DNA from: an uncultured Polaribacter sp. | GTDB taxonomy: Bacteria; Bacteroidota; Bacteroidia; Flavobacteriales; Flavobacteriaceae | DNA length: 64,000 nt | Direction of reading: 5' to 3' | Assembly (NCBI RefSeq): GCF_947496195.1 | Contig: NZ_CANMBY010000004.1 | Span: 1 to 64,000, forward strand | Shown: positions 1-8,850 of the stretch, piece by piece | How the letters are laid out: the number at the start of each line of letters is the position of its first letter | Numbering within the stretch: the stretch's first letter is position 1 | Position numbers and translations under genes: made by a program | The notes under the pieces: generated by a model | What the model saw: the letters and a program-made list of their open reading frames with translations, nothing else | What the model was told of the DNA's origin: nothing | The model's database searches: none

Positions 1-3000
1 AATCTTAGAAATTGCATCTCCTAAACTCTCACTCTCTACACCTCCTGAATTTCCGCCTGTTACTTCACCTGAAGTTATATTTATTGAAATAGACTCAGAT
101 TGAGAACAACTATTTTTAGTACCAGTAACAGTTACGTTAAAAGAGCCAACAGTTGTATAATCTACAGAAATTGAATTTTGATCAACAAATAAACCAGTTC
201 CTTGACCTGGTATTTCCCAAGACCAAGTATCAAAAGAATTGGTATTATCTAATGTAAACTCGTATGTTACAGTTCCATTACCATTGTTGGTAGAAGTACT
301 GCTAATTACAGGTGCACTAATTGGTGCTAAAACTTCAACTTGTTGTGTTACTATATCAGTACCAAATGAGTTTGTAGCAGTTAAAGTAACATTATATGTA
401 CCAGAATTACTATAAGTCTTAGTTGGGTTCATATCTGTGCTAGTAGTACCATCACCAAAATCCCATAAATAAGTTATTGGATAATTTGGTTGTGAGTTAG
501 TTGTTGATGAAGTATTCGTAAATGTAAAAGAGTTACTATTTAAACAATTGTCACCAGTAAAATTAAAGGAAGAAGTTGGTGACTCTCCATTTTGTGTAGT
601 ACAAAAATCAATATTTGCATTAAAATTAGCAGAATGTACTTCACCACCTGCATGAACAAAAGATTTACCAATTACTTGACCTTCTAAGTTAGATTGATTT
701 ACAGTCTTGTTAATGTCTGCAAAAGGAGCTAAAATAGAACCTACAACAGTTGAATTACCTTCGATATTTAAAGTAGTTGTGTTGTAGAAATTATACAAAA
801 CATAAGGAGCATCTTGTTGTCCAACACCAGCTTGATTCCAAACATCCCAATTAAAAGTGCCAGAAGCATCTACATTAATTATTAGTACTCTAGAAGCACT
901 TGGCTTATTATTATAAGTAAATACATTTACGTTATTTAAATCTGAACCAGTTATATTTAAATAATTAATACCATTTTGTAAATTAATTTTTACTTGATTT
1001 GGTAAGTTAGTATTTGAAATAGACTGTCCATTAGGGTTTGTTAACTGAGCATTATTCGATTTTTGAGATAACGCAGTTGAGTTTGTTTGTAAGTTTTGAA
1101 ATGCAGAAGCAAAATCAACTACGTTTTGTTGAAAAACAGGGTTGTTTGTAGAAGAAACATTTAGCTGATTTGAGCTTGCTTGCATCATAATTCTTGGAGA
1201 AGAATTATAGCTTGAATTTTTAGTTATTCTAATTGGTGCAAAAGCATTATTTTGATCTTGATACCACACTACAGATCCATTACTTTCTCCAATTTTCACA
1301 TATGTATTTTGGTTTATTTGTAAAGAATTACCATTTTGATAAATAACTCTACCACCAACAACTAATCCAACAGGCACATTATTTACTGTAAAAGTACCAG
1401 GATCATTAGTAGTTATTTGATAGTTGCCTGCAATAGTTAGATTACCACCTGTTGCAATAGCACCTTCTGTTTCATTAGTAGTTAAAGTTAAATCGTTTAA
1501 TGTAAATACATTAAATCCGTTAGCAGGGTTGGTTGGATTAAATTGAGAGCAATTAATATCTGCTTCAACTATAAAAGTAACATCATCAGAAGTAGCACCA
1601 CAAGAACCATTAGCAGCAACTGTATAACGAATTACAACAGTAGTATTAGTAGTGATATCATCTGGAGTATAAATATTTCCATTAATTAAACCACCACCAC
1701 CAGAAACGATAGACCAAGTACCTCCAGCAGGAGCACCTGTTAATGTTTTTGTTTCATTTTCAGTAATAGAAGCTGTAGACGTTGTGTTATCAGCTATTTC
1801 ACAATTTTGAGTTACTGTTATGTTAAAAGAATCTACATCAGTTAAAAAACAAGTGTTAGTAGATGTCATTATCAAAGTATCAATCCCATAAAAACCTGGG
1901 TTTGGAGTATATGTTAAAGTGCTCAAGTGTGAATTAATTACTCTTGCAGTACCTGTGATTGTTATATCACCAGGTCCATTAACTGTCACAGGATTTCTTC
2001 CACTACTAATTCTAACTACAACTTTTAATGTACCATTAGAAACTCTTAATCTTAAATCTTTTATTTCATCATCATCATCACTTACACTTATATTTTGGAT
2101 ACTTAATTCAGTATCTTCTTGTGTAGTTAAATTACCAGGAACAGTATTTATAGGATTTGTACAAATAGAAGTTACTGAAAATGTAATTTCATCAGAAGTT
2201 GCAGCACAGTCACCATCAGCAGCAATTGTATATCTAATTATTACAGTGGTATCTGTGTTGATATTGTCTGGAGTATAAACTCCATTATTGATAGAACCAC
2301 CACCAGAAACGATAGTAAAAGTACCTCCAGCAGGAGCACCAGTTAATGTTTTTGTTTCGTTTTCTGTTATAGAAGCAGTTGATGTTGTATTATCTGCAAC
2401 TACGTCACAAACAGGAGTAACTGTAAACGTAATATCTTCAGAAGTTGCAGCACAATCACCATCTGCAGCAACTGTATATCTAATAGTTACATCAGTATTT
2501 GTATTTATGTTATCAGGAGTATAAACTCCATTATTGATAGTACCACCACCAGAAACTATTGTAAAAGTACCTCCAGCAGGTGCACCAGTTAATGTTTTTG
2601 TTTCATTTTCTAATATTGTAGCTATAGACGTTGTATTATCTGCAACTACATCACAAACAGGAGTAACTGTAAAAGTAATATCTTCAGAAGTTTCTGCACA
2701 TGAACCATCTGCAGCAATTGTGTATTTAATAGTTACATCAGTATTTGTGTTGATGTTATCAGGAGTATAAACTCCATTCGTAATAGAACCACCACCAGAC
2801 ACGATGCTAAAAGTTCCACCAGCAGGAGTTCCTGTTAATGTTTTTGTTTCGTTTTCAGTAATTGAAGCAGTAGAAGTTGTATTATCTGCTGTTTCACATG
2901 GAGGAGTAATACAGTCTTTAACATCTCCAAAATCCTTAGCCTCAAAAATAGCTATTTGAGAATAATCATTTCCAGCTTTTGCTAAGAATTGCTGATCTTG

Positions 3001-3459
3001 TAATTTATCTAAGGTATAAGAAATTTTAAAAGAACCTTGACTACTACCACCTATACCACTAACATTGTCTAATTTAAATCCTCTTTTATTAAATGGATCA
3101 TTATTACCTGTACCAGAAACCATATTACCAGTTGGGTTACCTGAAACTGGGGTCCAACCAATAATTGAATACGTATTATCTGGAACATCTATTGAAAAAT
3201 GACTTAATTCTTTACATCCATTTCTGCCTCCACCTTGACCTACATAGGTAACCAATATCTCTATGTCAAATTTTCCGTTGTTTTCAATTACAGAAGTAAT
3301 TTCAGTATTCCAACATCCTCCTGCATGGTTTTTAGAAATGCCACAATTATTTGTGTTTTCAATAATATTTTCTTTTGATTCTAATTTGTTAGAACCAAAT
3401 AAATTGTTTGCAATTAATATGCTTACAAAAAATAATAGATAGGTAATTCTTGATTTCAT
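1..3459 (-). CDS. Large secreted surface protein: tandem repeats, choice-of-anchor A domain, PKD domains (C-terminus outside window)
   Basis: The frame is open from an ATG at 3459 to the window edge (1153 codons, no stop), so the 3' end is missing. A signal peptide (MKSRITYLLFFVSILIANNL) starts the protein. Next come a conserved N-terminal domain (about 25-185), three tandem 82-residue repeats (about 188-433), an Asp-rich cadherin-like segment (about 434-545) and a fourth, diverged copy of the repeat (about 548-630). A choice-of-anchor A domain follows (about 640-950; begins FNVFTLNDLTL). A PKD domain with the motif YLWDFGDGTT lies near 990, and a second PKD-like unit ends the visible part. 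Such proteins are usually exported by the type IX system and end in a C-terminal sorting domain; that part would lie before position 1. Likely an adhesin or cell-surface matrix protein; the ligand is unknown. Confidence 0.9.
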   Translation of the reverse strand, partial: MKSRITYLLFFVSILIANNLFGSNKLESKENIIENTNNCGISKNHAGGCWNTEITSVIENNGKFDIEILVTYVGQGGGRNGCKELSHFSIDVPDNTYSIIGWTPVSGNPTGNMVSGTGNNDPFNKRGFKLDNVSGIGGSSQGSFKISYTLDKLQDQQFLAKAGNDYSQIAIFEAKDFGDVKDCITPPCETADNTTSTASITENETKTLTGTPAGGTFSIVSGGGSITNGVYTPDNINTNTDVTIKYTIAADGSCAETSEDITFTVTPVCDVVADNTTSIATILENETKTLTGAPAGGTFTIVSGGGTINNGVYTPDNINTNTDVTIRYTVAADGDCAATSEDITFTVTPVCDVVADNTTSTASITENETKTLTGAPAGGTFTIVSGGGSINNGVYTPDNINTDTTVIIRYTIAADGDCAATSDEITFSVTSICTNPINTVPGNLTTQEDTELSIQNISVSDDDDEIKDLRLRVSNGTLKVVVRISSGRNPVTVNGPGDITITGTARVINSHLSTLTYTPNPGFYGIDTLIMTSTNTCFLTDVDSFNITVTQNCEIADNTTSTASITENETKTLTGAPAGGTWSIVSGGGGLINGNIYTPDDITTNTTVVIRYTVAANGSCGATSDDVTFIVEADINCSQFNPTNPANGFNVFTLNDLTLTTNETEGAIATGGNLTIAGNYQITTNDPGTFTVNNVPVGLVVGGRVIYQNGNSLQINQNTYVKIGESNGSVVWYQDQNNAFAPIRITKNSSYNSSPRIMMQASSNQLNVSSTNNPVFQQNVVDFASAFQNLQTNSTALSQKSNNAQLTNPNGQSISNTNLPNQVKINLQNGINYLNITGSDLNNVNVFTYNNKPSASRVLIINVDASGTFNWDVWNQAGVGQQDAPYVLYNFYNTTTLNIEGNSTVVGSILAPFADINKTVNQSNLEGQVIGKSFVHAGGEVHSANFNANIDFCTTQNGESPTSSFNFTGDNCLNSNSFTFTNTSSTTNSQPNYPITYLWDFGDGTTSTDMNPTKTYSNSGTYNVTLTATNSFGTDIVTQQVEVLAPISAPVISSTSTNNGNGTVTYEFTLDNTNSFDTWSWEIPGQGTGLFVDQNSISVDYTTVGSFNVTVTGTKNSCSQSESISINITSGEVTGGNSGGVESESLGDAISKI
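2162..2899 (-). repeat. Three tandem 246-bp coding repeats
   Basis: Three consecutive units of 246 bp (82 codons) lie within the surface-protein gene. They are nearly identical at DNA level: the same stretch around 'ccaccaccagaaac' recurs at about 2298, 2544 and 2790. Each unit encodes a module beginning ADNTTSTASITENET and containing TLTGAPAGGTF and NGVYTPDNI. A fourth, more diverged unit is at about 1570-1815. The high DNA identity suggests recent duplication and potential for copy-number change by recombination. Confidence 0.9.
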
Positions 3460-3563
3460 TCTGTGAAAAAGTTTATAATTAGGGTTAACAACTTTTATTC
3501 TCCACTAAAAGAAAGATACAAGGGGGTTTGTAAACTTAAGGGTAGAACATCTTCGTCAGATTC

Positions 3564-3591
3564 TTCTATTTGTAAATAAATACAAATAGAA
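3564..3591. promoter_or_regulatory. Perfect 11-bp hairpin in leader region
   Basis: TTCTATTTGTA (3564-3574) pairs with TACAAATAGAA (3581-3591) across a 6-nt loop. Neither strand has a following T-run, so a simple terminator is unlikely. It lies about 105 bp upstream of the surface-protein start and could be an operator or 5'-UTR structure. Confidence 0.45.
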
Positions 3592-3617
3592 AAACTAAAA
3601 CTTTAGCTTTAAAGCAT

Positions 3618-3716
3618 TTAGTTTAAATCTAATTTAGATTTGTTTAAAAAATAATTTTGATGTTTGTTCACTAAAGGAATTAGTGAATTTAGTAGGTTTA
3701 GGGTTCTTTTTTTCAT
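3618..3716 (-). pseudogene. Remnant or micro-ORF behind a duplicated leader
   Basis: A 32-codon frame starts MKKRTLNLLNSL and stops at 3618. The bases just upstream of its ATG match the leader of the downstream surface-protein gene: about 34 of 38 positions, by eye. This could be the decayed 5' end of a paralogue, or a leader duplicated without its gene. I have no evidence that it is translated. Confidence 0.3.
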
Positions 3717-4024
3717 TATTGAAAAAGTTTTTAATTAGGGTTAAATACTTACTTTCAAGAACAAATATATTTTATATTGGTCTTAGGGATTGTTGTTTTT
3801 CGATTAAAGGAAGTTTAACTTCGATGATTAACAATAATCTAAATACAACTTACTTATTACAATTTTTTTGAGGGAAGAAAACATTAATTTGTTAAAAATC
3901 AATGAAATAAAAATACTCTAATAAGCACACAAAGCTAATAATTTATATTAAAAAAACTAATAAAAGTTGTTGAAATGATGTGTTTTTTTAATTTTTAATT
4001 ATTAAGTAACTGATATTCAGTTAA

Positions 4025-5464
4025 TTATATTTTTCTAATTTTTAGTAAGAAAAGTCCTAAAAATGTTAATAATCCATTAACTATTAATAAAGCAAAACCA
4101 AAATCAAAATTAAAATATTTAAGTAATGAAGTATTTAATACATAAGTAGCAATAGGTGAAAAAACACAAACTAAAGGCACCCATTTATCTTTTAATTTGT
4201 ATTTAGTAAATAATCCAAAAGCATATAATCCTAATAAAGGTCCATATGTATAATTTGCGAAGGTGAATATTTTTGCTATTACACTTTCGTCTGCAATAAA
4301 ATATTTAAAAATTAAAATAGTTGCAATCAATACAAAAGAAAATAGAACATGAATTTTCTTTCTTGTTTTTTCTTGTGCTTGTTGATCTTTCTTTTTGTTA
4401 ATCTCTAAAATATCTATACTAAAAGAAGTGGTTAAAGATGTTAAAGCAGAATCTGCACTTGAATATGCTGCAGCAATTAAACCTAATAAAAAGAAAATAG
4501 CTGTTGCTAGTCCTAAATTGCCTTTAGTTGCAATAATAGGAAAGAGTTCATCTTTATGTGCATCTATTCCATTTTTTTGAGCATAATCTGTAAGTAAAAC
4601 TCCTAATGCCAAAAAGAAAAAGTTTACAATTACTAAAACAATAGTAAACCAAAACATATTTTTTTGAGCATCTTTTAGATTTCTACAAGTTAGATTTTTT
4701 TGCATCATATCTTGGTCTAAGCCTGTCATAACAATAGCAACAAAAGCGCCTGCTAAGAAACGTTTCCAAAAATAATCTCCTGTTTTTACATCATCTAAAA
4801 AGAATGTTTTAGACAGTTCACTATCTGCTACATATGTAAAAATATTACTGATTTGCATTTCATTTGAAATTGTATAAATACAAATACCAACTGCAAGTAA
4901 CATAAATAAAGTTTGCAAAGTGTCTGTCCAAACAATTGTTTTAATTCCGCCTTTAAAGGTATAAAGCCATATTAATAAAATAGTAATAGTAACAGTTACC
5001 CAAAATGGGATGCCAAATTCATCAAACAATAATAATTGCAAAACATTGGCAACTAAAAATAAACGAAACGCAGCTCCAATAGTTCTAGATAAAAGAAAAA
5101 AACTAGCTCCTGTCTTATAAGAATTTTTACCAAACCTGTCTTCTAAATAGGTGTAAATAGAAGTCAAATTTAAGCGATAATAGAGTGGAAGTAAAACTAA
5201 ACCTATAACTGCATAACCTACAACATAACCTAACACCATCTGCATATAGCTCATACTTTGTGCTTCTACCCAACCAGGAACTGATATAAAAGTAACTCCA
5301 GAAAGCGAAGCCCCAATCATGCCAAAAGCCACTAAATACCAAGGAGAAGAGTTGTTTGCTTTAAAAAAAGTTTGATTATTAGCAGATTTTCCTGTGATGT
5401 AAGAAATAAAAATCAATACAGAAAAATAAGCAACTATTAGTAAGACAATATGAAGTGGTTGCAT
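4025..5464 (-). CDS. Sodium:solute symporter (SSS family)
   Basis: A 479-residue integral membrane protein with the length and hydrophobic pattern of SSS transporters, about 13 membrane helices. Family landmarks are visible: the early GASLSGVTFISVPGW segment, the GLDQDMMQKNLTCRN loop near 260-275, and AAAYSSADSALTSL near 340, where the sodium-site residues normally lie. It probably imports a small organic solute by sodium symport, as is common in marine flavobacteria. The substrate (sugar, amino acid or other) cannot be read from the sequence. It is divergent from recR and monocistronic as far as seen. The leader carries short TTACGAA repeats. Confidence 0.93.
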   Translation of the reverse strand: MQPLHIVLLIVAYFSVLIFISYITGKSANNQTFFKANNSSPWYLVAFGMIGASLSGVTFISVPGWVEAQSMSYMQMVLGYVVGYAVIGLVLLPLYYRLNLTSIYTYLEDRFGKNSYKTGASFFLLSRTIGAAFRLFLVANVLQLLLFDEFGIPFWVTVTITILLIWLYTFKGGIKTIVWTDTLQTLFMLLAVGICIYTISNEMQISNIFTYVADSELSKTFFLDDVKTGDYFWKRFLAGAFVAIVMTGLDQDMMQKNLTCRNLKDAQKNMFWFTIVLVIVNFFFLALGVLLTDYAQKNGIDAHKDELFPIIATKGNLGLATAIFFLLGLIAAAYSSADSALTSLTTSFSIDILEINKKKDQQAQEKTRKKIHVLFSFVLIATILIFKYFIADESVIAKIFTFANYTYGPLLGLYAFGLFTKYKLKDKWVPLVCVFSPIATYVLNTSLLKYFNFDFGFALLIVNGLLTFLGLFLLKIRKI

Positions 5465-5470
5465 GTTTGT

Positions 5471-5503
5471 AAATTACGAATTACGATTTTTAAATTACGA
5501 ATA
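5471..5503. repeat. Short direct repeats AATTACGA in intergenic region
   Basis: The block AATTACGA occurs three times (about 5472, 5479 and 5493) between the symporter start and recR. It resembles other short AT-rich repeats found beside gene starts in this window. Confidence 0.5.
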
Positions 5504-5552
5504 TAGGCTGTTTTTAGAGATAAAAAAATCTGTAATCTAAAAACTAAAATTG

Positions 5553-5560
5553 TAATTTTG
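5553..5560 (+). promoter_or_regulatory. Promoter -7 element of recR
   Basis: TAATTTTG fits the Bacteroidota -7 consensus TAnnTTTG exactly. It ends only 4 bases before the recR ATG, so the transcript may be leaderless. No clear TTTG -33 element is seen. Confidence 0.5.
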
Positions 5561-5564
5561 CTTT

Positions 5565-6182
5565 ATGGATTTTTCTTCAAAACTTTTAGAAAATGCAGTC
5601 AATGAAGTATCACGTTTACCAGGAATTGGTAAGCGAACAGCTTTACGTTTAGTACTTCATTTATTAAAGCAACCTAAAGAGCATACTTCTTATTTATCAA
5701 ACGCTTTATTAAGTTTAAGAAACGAAGTGAAAACCTGTGAAAAATGCCATAATATTTCTGATACTGTTTTGTGTGATATTTGCCAAAATCCAAAAAGAAA
5801 TCCAGAAATTGTATGTGTGGTTGAAGATATTAGAGATGTCATGGCTATAGAAAGTACAGCTCAATTTCAGGGTTTGTATCATGTTTTAGGAGGTAAAATT
5901 TCACCTATAGAAGGTATTGGACCTCAAAATTTACAAATAGATTCTTTGGTAGATAAGGTTTCTAAAGGAGAAATTAAAGAGCTTATTTTTGCCTTAAGTT
6001 CTACAATGGAAGGTGATACCACTAACTTTTATATTTTTAAACAAATAGAAAAGTTTGGAATTACGACTTCTACAATTGCAAGGGGAATAGCAGTTGGTGA
6101 TGAATTAGAATATGCAGACGAAGTTACTTTAGGAAGAAGTATTTTAAATAGAATACCTTTTGAGAATAGTTTAAGAAATTAA
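5565..6182 (+). CDS. recR: Recombination mediator protein RecR
   Basis: 205 residues, the usual RecR length. It has an N-terminal helix-hairpin-helix ([16 protein letters not shown], about 19-34). A C4 zinc finger follows (CEKC...CDIC, about 58-73), then a Toprim domain starting [14 protein letters not shown] (about 85-98) with [10 protein letters not shown] near 145. RecR works with RecF and RecO to load RecA onto gapped DNA and forms a DNA-clamping ring. It is followed after 7 bp by an SRAP gene, so the two genome-maintenance genes are probably cotranscribed. Confidence 0.97.
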   Translation: MDFSSKLLENAVNEVSRLPGIGKRTALRLVLHLLKQPKEHTSYLSNALLSLRNEVKTCEKCHNISDTVLCDICQNPKRNPEIVCVVEDIRDVMAIESTAQFQGLYHVLGGKISPIEGIGPQNLQIDSLVDKVSKGEIKELIFALSSTMEGDTTNFYIFKQIEKFGITTSTIARGIAVGDELEYADEVTLGRSILNRIPFENSLRN

Positions 6183-6189
6183 TTGATTT

Positions 6190-6891
6190 ATGTGCTATCA
6201 TGTTTCTTTAACTAAATCAAAGCCAGAAATTCAGAATAGATTTAAAACTACGTTTAAGAATCCAGATTTATTTGAGCCTTACTATCACTTAAATGGATTT
6301 AGCAATGCAAATGGTTTTATAATAACTTCAGAAAATCATCAAATAGATAAAGCCAAATGGGGTTTAAAACCAGAAAATTTTACTGAACATCAGGTATTTA
6401 ATTTAAATACTTTAAATGCTAAATCTGAAACTGTTTTTCAAAGCCCTTTATTTAGTGAGCCCATTATTAAAAGGAGATGTTTGGTTTTGGCAGATGGTTT
6501 TTATGAAAGTAAACATATTAATGGTAAAAAATTTCCACATTATATTTATTTAGAAAAGAATAGTCTTTTTGCATTTGCAGGCATTTATAATTATGAAAAT
6601 AATGGAGCTATAAATTTTTCTATACTTACTACAAGTGCTAACCCATTTATGGCTAATATTCATAATTCAAAAAAAAGAATGCCTATTATTATTGATGATA
6701 GTTTTGAAAAAGATTGGTTAAATCATTCACTAAAAGAAAATGAAGTGAAAGAGCTAGTTACTAGTTGCTTTACTAAAAAAGAACTTAAAGCACATTCAGT
6801 TTCTAAAGATTTGCACAGTAAAAGAGAAACTAATAGTAAAGAGATTTTAAAGCCTGTGTATTATCCAGAATTAAACACCTTATTTGATTAG
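6190..6891 (+). CDS. SRAP-family abasic-site DNA-protein crosslinking protein (YedK/HMCES-like)
   Basis: 233 residues. The protein begins MCYHVS, so Cys2 becomes the N-terminal catalytic cysteine after Met removal, as in YedK and HMCES. Other family marks are WGLKPENF (about 57), the Asn-rich [10 protein letters not shown] segment (about 75), [12 protein letters not shown] with the conserved Glu (about 97-108), and an RMPIII segment near 160. The family forms a thiazolidine crosslink to abasic sites in single-stranded DNA to shield them. It overlaps the convergent MFS gene by 4 bp and follows recR closely. Confidence 0.93.
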   Translation: MCYHVSLTKSKPEIQNRFKTTFKNPDLFEPYYHLNGFSNANGFIITSENHQIDKAKWGLKPENFTEHQVFNLNTLNAKSETVFQSPLFSEPIIKRRCLVLADGFYESKHINGKKFPHYIYLEKNSLFAFAGIYNYENNGAINFSILTTSANPFMANIHNSKKRMPIIIDDSFEKDWLNHSLKENEVKELVTSCFTKKELKAHSVSKDLHSKRETNSKEILKPVYYPELNTLFD

Positions 6892-8144
6892 TTTTCTTTA
6901 ATAGATACTTCTGTTAACTTATGTGTTTTGGTTATTTTCTTCTTAAACGAGTAAAAAGCCATAAAAGCACTTATTATCATCAAAATTGCAGCTAATAAAA
7001 AAGGAGCGCCAGCAAACTCAAAAGGAGCATCGTCTTTGGTAAAGTAATAGAAAATTCCTGTCATTACTGGTGGGCCTACAATAGCAGAAGCACTCATTAA
7101 GCTTGTTAGTGTGCCTTGTATTTCACCTTGTTCTGTATTAGGTACTTGTATAGAAATAACAGCTTGTAAAGCTGGGCCTGCAATACCACCCAAACAATAA
7201 GGAATTAGAAAGATAAACATCATCCAACTATCTGTTGCAAATGTAAATAACAACATGCCTAAACTGTATAAAAAGAAACCTAAGTAAATGCTTTTTTCAT
7301 TTCCTAATCTTGGGTTTATCCAACGAATTAATACACCTTGAACTAATGCAACACAAAGTCCAATCATTCCTAAAGATAGCCCCACCATTTTTTCATCCCA
7401 TTTAAATTTATACATGGTAAAATAACTCCAGTTACTTTGTATGGCATGTGATGCTACATATAAAATAAACATAGATAAAACCAAGCCAATTAATGTTGGG
7501 TATTTCTTTAATCCAATAAAACTTCCAATTGGATTTGCTCTTTTAATATCGAAAGCTCTTCTATTTTCTTTGGGTAAAGATTCTGGTAAAATAAAATAGC
7601 CATATAAAAAGTTTATAAAACATAAAACAGCTGTAGCATAAAAGGGTACTCTAGCTCCATATTGTCCCAATAATCCACCAATTACAGGACCAATGATGAA
7701 TCCTAAGCCAAATGCAGCACCTATCATTCCAAAGTTTTTAGCTCTATTTTCTGGAGTGCTAATGTCTGCTATGTAAGCAGAGGCTGTAGTAATACTGGCA
7801 CCAGTAATACCTGCAATAATTCTACCAATAAAAAGCCATAAAATAGTTGGTGCAAAGGCTAGTAAAATATAATCTAAGGTAAATCCAAAAAGAGAAATTA
7901 ATATAATAGGTCTTCGTCCATATTTATCGCTTAAATTCCCTATTAATGGAGCAAATATAAATTGAGTAATCGCATACGTAAAAGTAAGCCAGCCACCAAT
8001 TTTTGCAGCTTCGCTTATATCACCATTAATAAGTTCTTCTATTAATCCTGGTATTACAGGAATAATAATTCCCCAGCCAATAACATCTATTAGCATAGTT
8101 ATAAATATGAAACCTAAAGCTGCTTGCTTTTTATTTTTTCTCAT
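6888..8144 (-). CDS. MFS exporter of the TCR/Tet type
   Basis: 418 residues with about 12 membrane helices. The MFS motif A is seen as [12 protein letters not shown] (about 68-79), and motif C-like [21 protein letters not shown] lies near 150-170. The overall pattern (opening [22 protein letters not shown]) is that of TetA-like drug:proton antiporters, which many flavobacteria carry as core genes. A tetracycline substrate should not be assumed. It is convergent with the SRAP gene (4-bp overlap) and 31 bp downstream of hemJ on the same strand, so read-through from hemJ is possible. Confidence 0.9.
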   Translation of the reverse strand: MRKNKKQAALGFIFITMLIDVIGWGIIIPVIPGLIEELINGDISEAAKIGGWLTFTYAITQFIFAPLIGNLSDKYGRRPIILISLFGFTLDYILLAFAPTILWLFIGRIIAGITGASITTASAYIADISTPENRAKNFGMIGAAFGLGFIIGPVIGGLLGQYGARVPFYATAVLCFINFLYGYFILPESLPKENRRAFDIKRANPIGSFIGLKKYPTLIGLVLSMFILYVASHAIQSNWSYFTMYKFKWDEKMVGLSLGMIGLCVALVQGVLIRWINPRLGNEKSIYLGFFLYSLGMLLFTFATDSWMMFIFLIPYCLGGIAGPALQAVISIQVPNTEQGEIQGTLTSLMSASAIVGPPVMTGIFYYFTKDDAPFEFAGAPFLLAAILMIISAFMAFYSFKKKITKTHKLTEVSIKEN

Positions 8145-8175
8145 GGATAAAAATGAGTGGCAAAGAAAAGAAAAA

Positions 8176-8790
8176 TTACTCGTTATTTTCTCCGAGAGAA
8201 GAATTATCGTGAGTTTTCACCTCCTCTAAAACTTCTTTTTCAGCTTTGTCCCAAGATTTTTTTTCACGAATTCTTTTATATAATTTTATAGAAAGCATCA
8301 GTAAAACACCAAAAAATACAATACCAACAACACCCCAAACCCAACTTATTGCGTTTTTTACAGTTACTAAAAACACTACAGCAAATAAAATGATAGTAGA
8401 CACTTCATTAAATAATCTCAATTTAAAGGCAGAGTATTTTATAATATCGTCTTGTAATTTTTTGTAAATATTATGACAAAATCCATGATAAAAATATAAA
8501 CCAAAGACAAAAGCTAGCTTTACTAGCATCCAAGATTCAGATAAGTAAAATGGTGATTCGTAGAGCATCCAAAAAGCAAAAAAACTAGCTAAAATGGCAG
8601 ATGGCCAAGTTATTATATACCATAATCTTTTACTCATCAATTTATATTGTGTTTGTAAAATTGACTTTGCTGGTTCTAATTTAGTTTCTGCTTCTGTATG
8701 GTAAATAAATAATCGGACTATATAAAACAAACCAGCAAACCAAGTCACTACAAAAATGATGTGTAAAGCTTTTATGTAAAGGAAGTCCAT
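8176..8790 (-). CDS. hemJ: Protoporphyrinogen IX oxidase HemJ (UPF0093/CopD-like membrane protein)
   Basis: 204 residues. The start [20 protein letters not shown], with the conserved His10 in helix 1, and the segment [15 protein letters not shown] with the conserved Lys/Trp are hallmarks of HemJ. Four membrane helices are predicted. The acidic, charged tail after residue 180 is dispensable-looking. HemJ oxidises protoporphyrinogen IX to protoporphyrin IX, the penultimate step of haem synthesis. Placement 52 bp downstream of hemH, and no hemG/hemY in the window, support the role. The ATG is directly preceded by a CTAACAACT-type repeat. Confidence 0.9.
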   Translation of the reverse strand: MDFLYIKALHIIFVVTWFAGLFYIVRLFIYHTEAETKLEPAKSILQTQYKLMSKRLWYIITWPSAILASFFAFWMLYESPFYLSESWMLVKLAFVFGLYFYHGFCHNIYKKLQDDIIKYSAFKLRLFNEVSTIILFAVVFLVTVKNAISWVWGVVGIVFFGVLLMLSIKLYKRIREKKSWDKAEKEVLEEVKTHDNSSLGENNE

Positions 8791-8850
8791 AGTTGTTAGT
8801 TTTTGGTTTAAAAGTGTATTTAATTTTTTTAATTGTTAATTGTTAATTGT
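8788..8850. repeat. Heptamer-type AT repeats between hemJ and hemH
   Basis: AGTTGTTAG abuts the hemJ start, and AATTGTTAATTGTTAATTG (about 8831-8849) runs into the hemH stop codon. The same kinds of repeat recur before the VOC gene near 53810. They resemble slippage-derived filler rather than a defined element. Confidence 0.5.

Larger units (their letters stand above)
3460..4024. other. 565-bp intergenic region with duplicated leader and a hairpin
   Basis: No convincing gene lies here. It holds the 5' leader of the surface-protein gene. It also holds a second copy of that leader at 3711-3751, in which 'gaaaaagttt' and 'aattagggttaa' recur, ending at another start codon. An 11-bp-stem hairpin sits at 3564-3591. 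The rest is very AT-rich with no recognisable element. Confidence 0.6.

Noticed and set aside
1919..2770. Plus-strand frames with repeated MIxPPPETIVKVPPAGAP
   Set aside because: These are shadows of the tandem repeats on the opposite strand. The minus frame is open end to end and has domain content.
2162..2899. CRISPR-like regularly spaced repeats
   Set aside because: The 246-bp period is coding, with no short repeat-spacer pattern and no cas genes.
3683..3871. 62-codon plus-strand frame in the intergenic region
   Set aside because: No domain, no promoter and biased low-complexity composition. Its bases are better explained by the duplicated leader.
6888..8144. Acquired tetracycline resistance gene
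   Set aside because: Base composition matches the neighbours and there is no mobile element nearby. It is more likely a core MFS exporter with unknown substrate.
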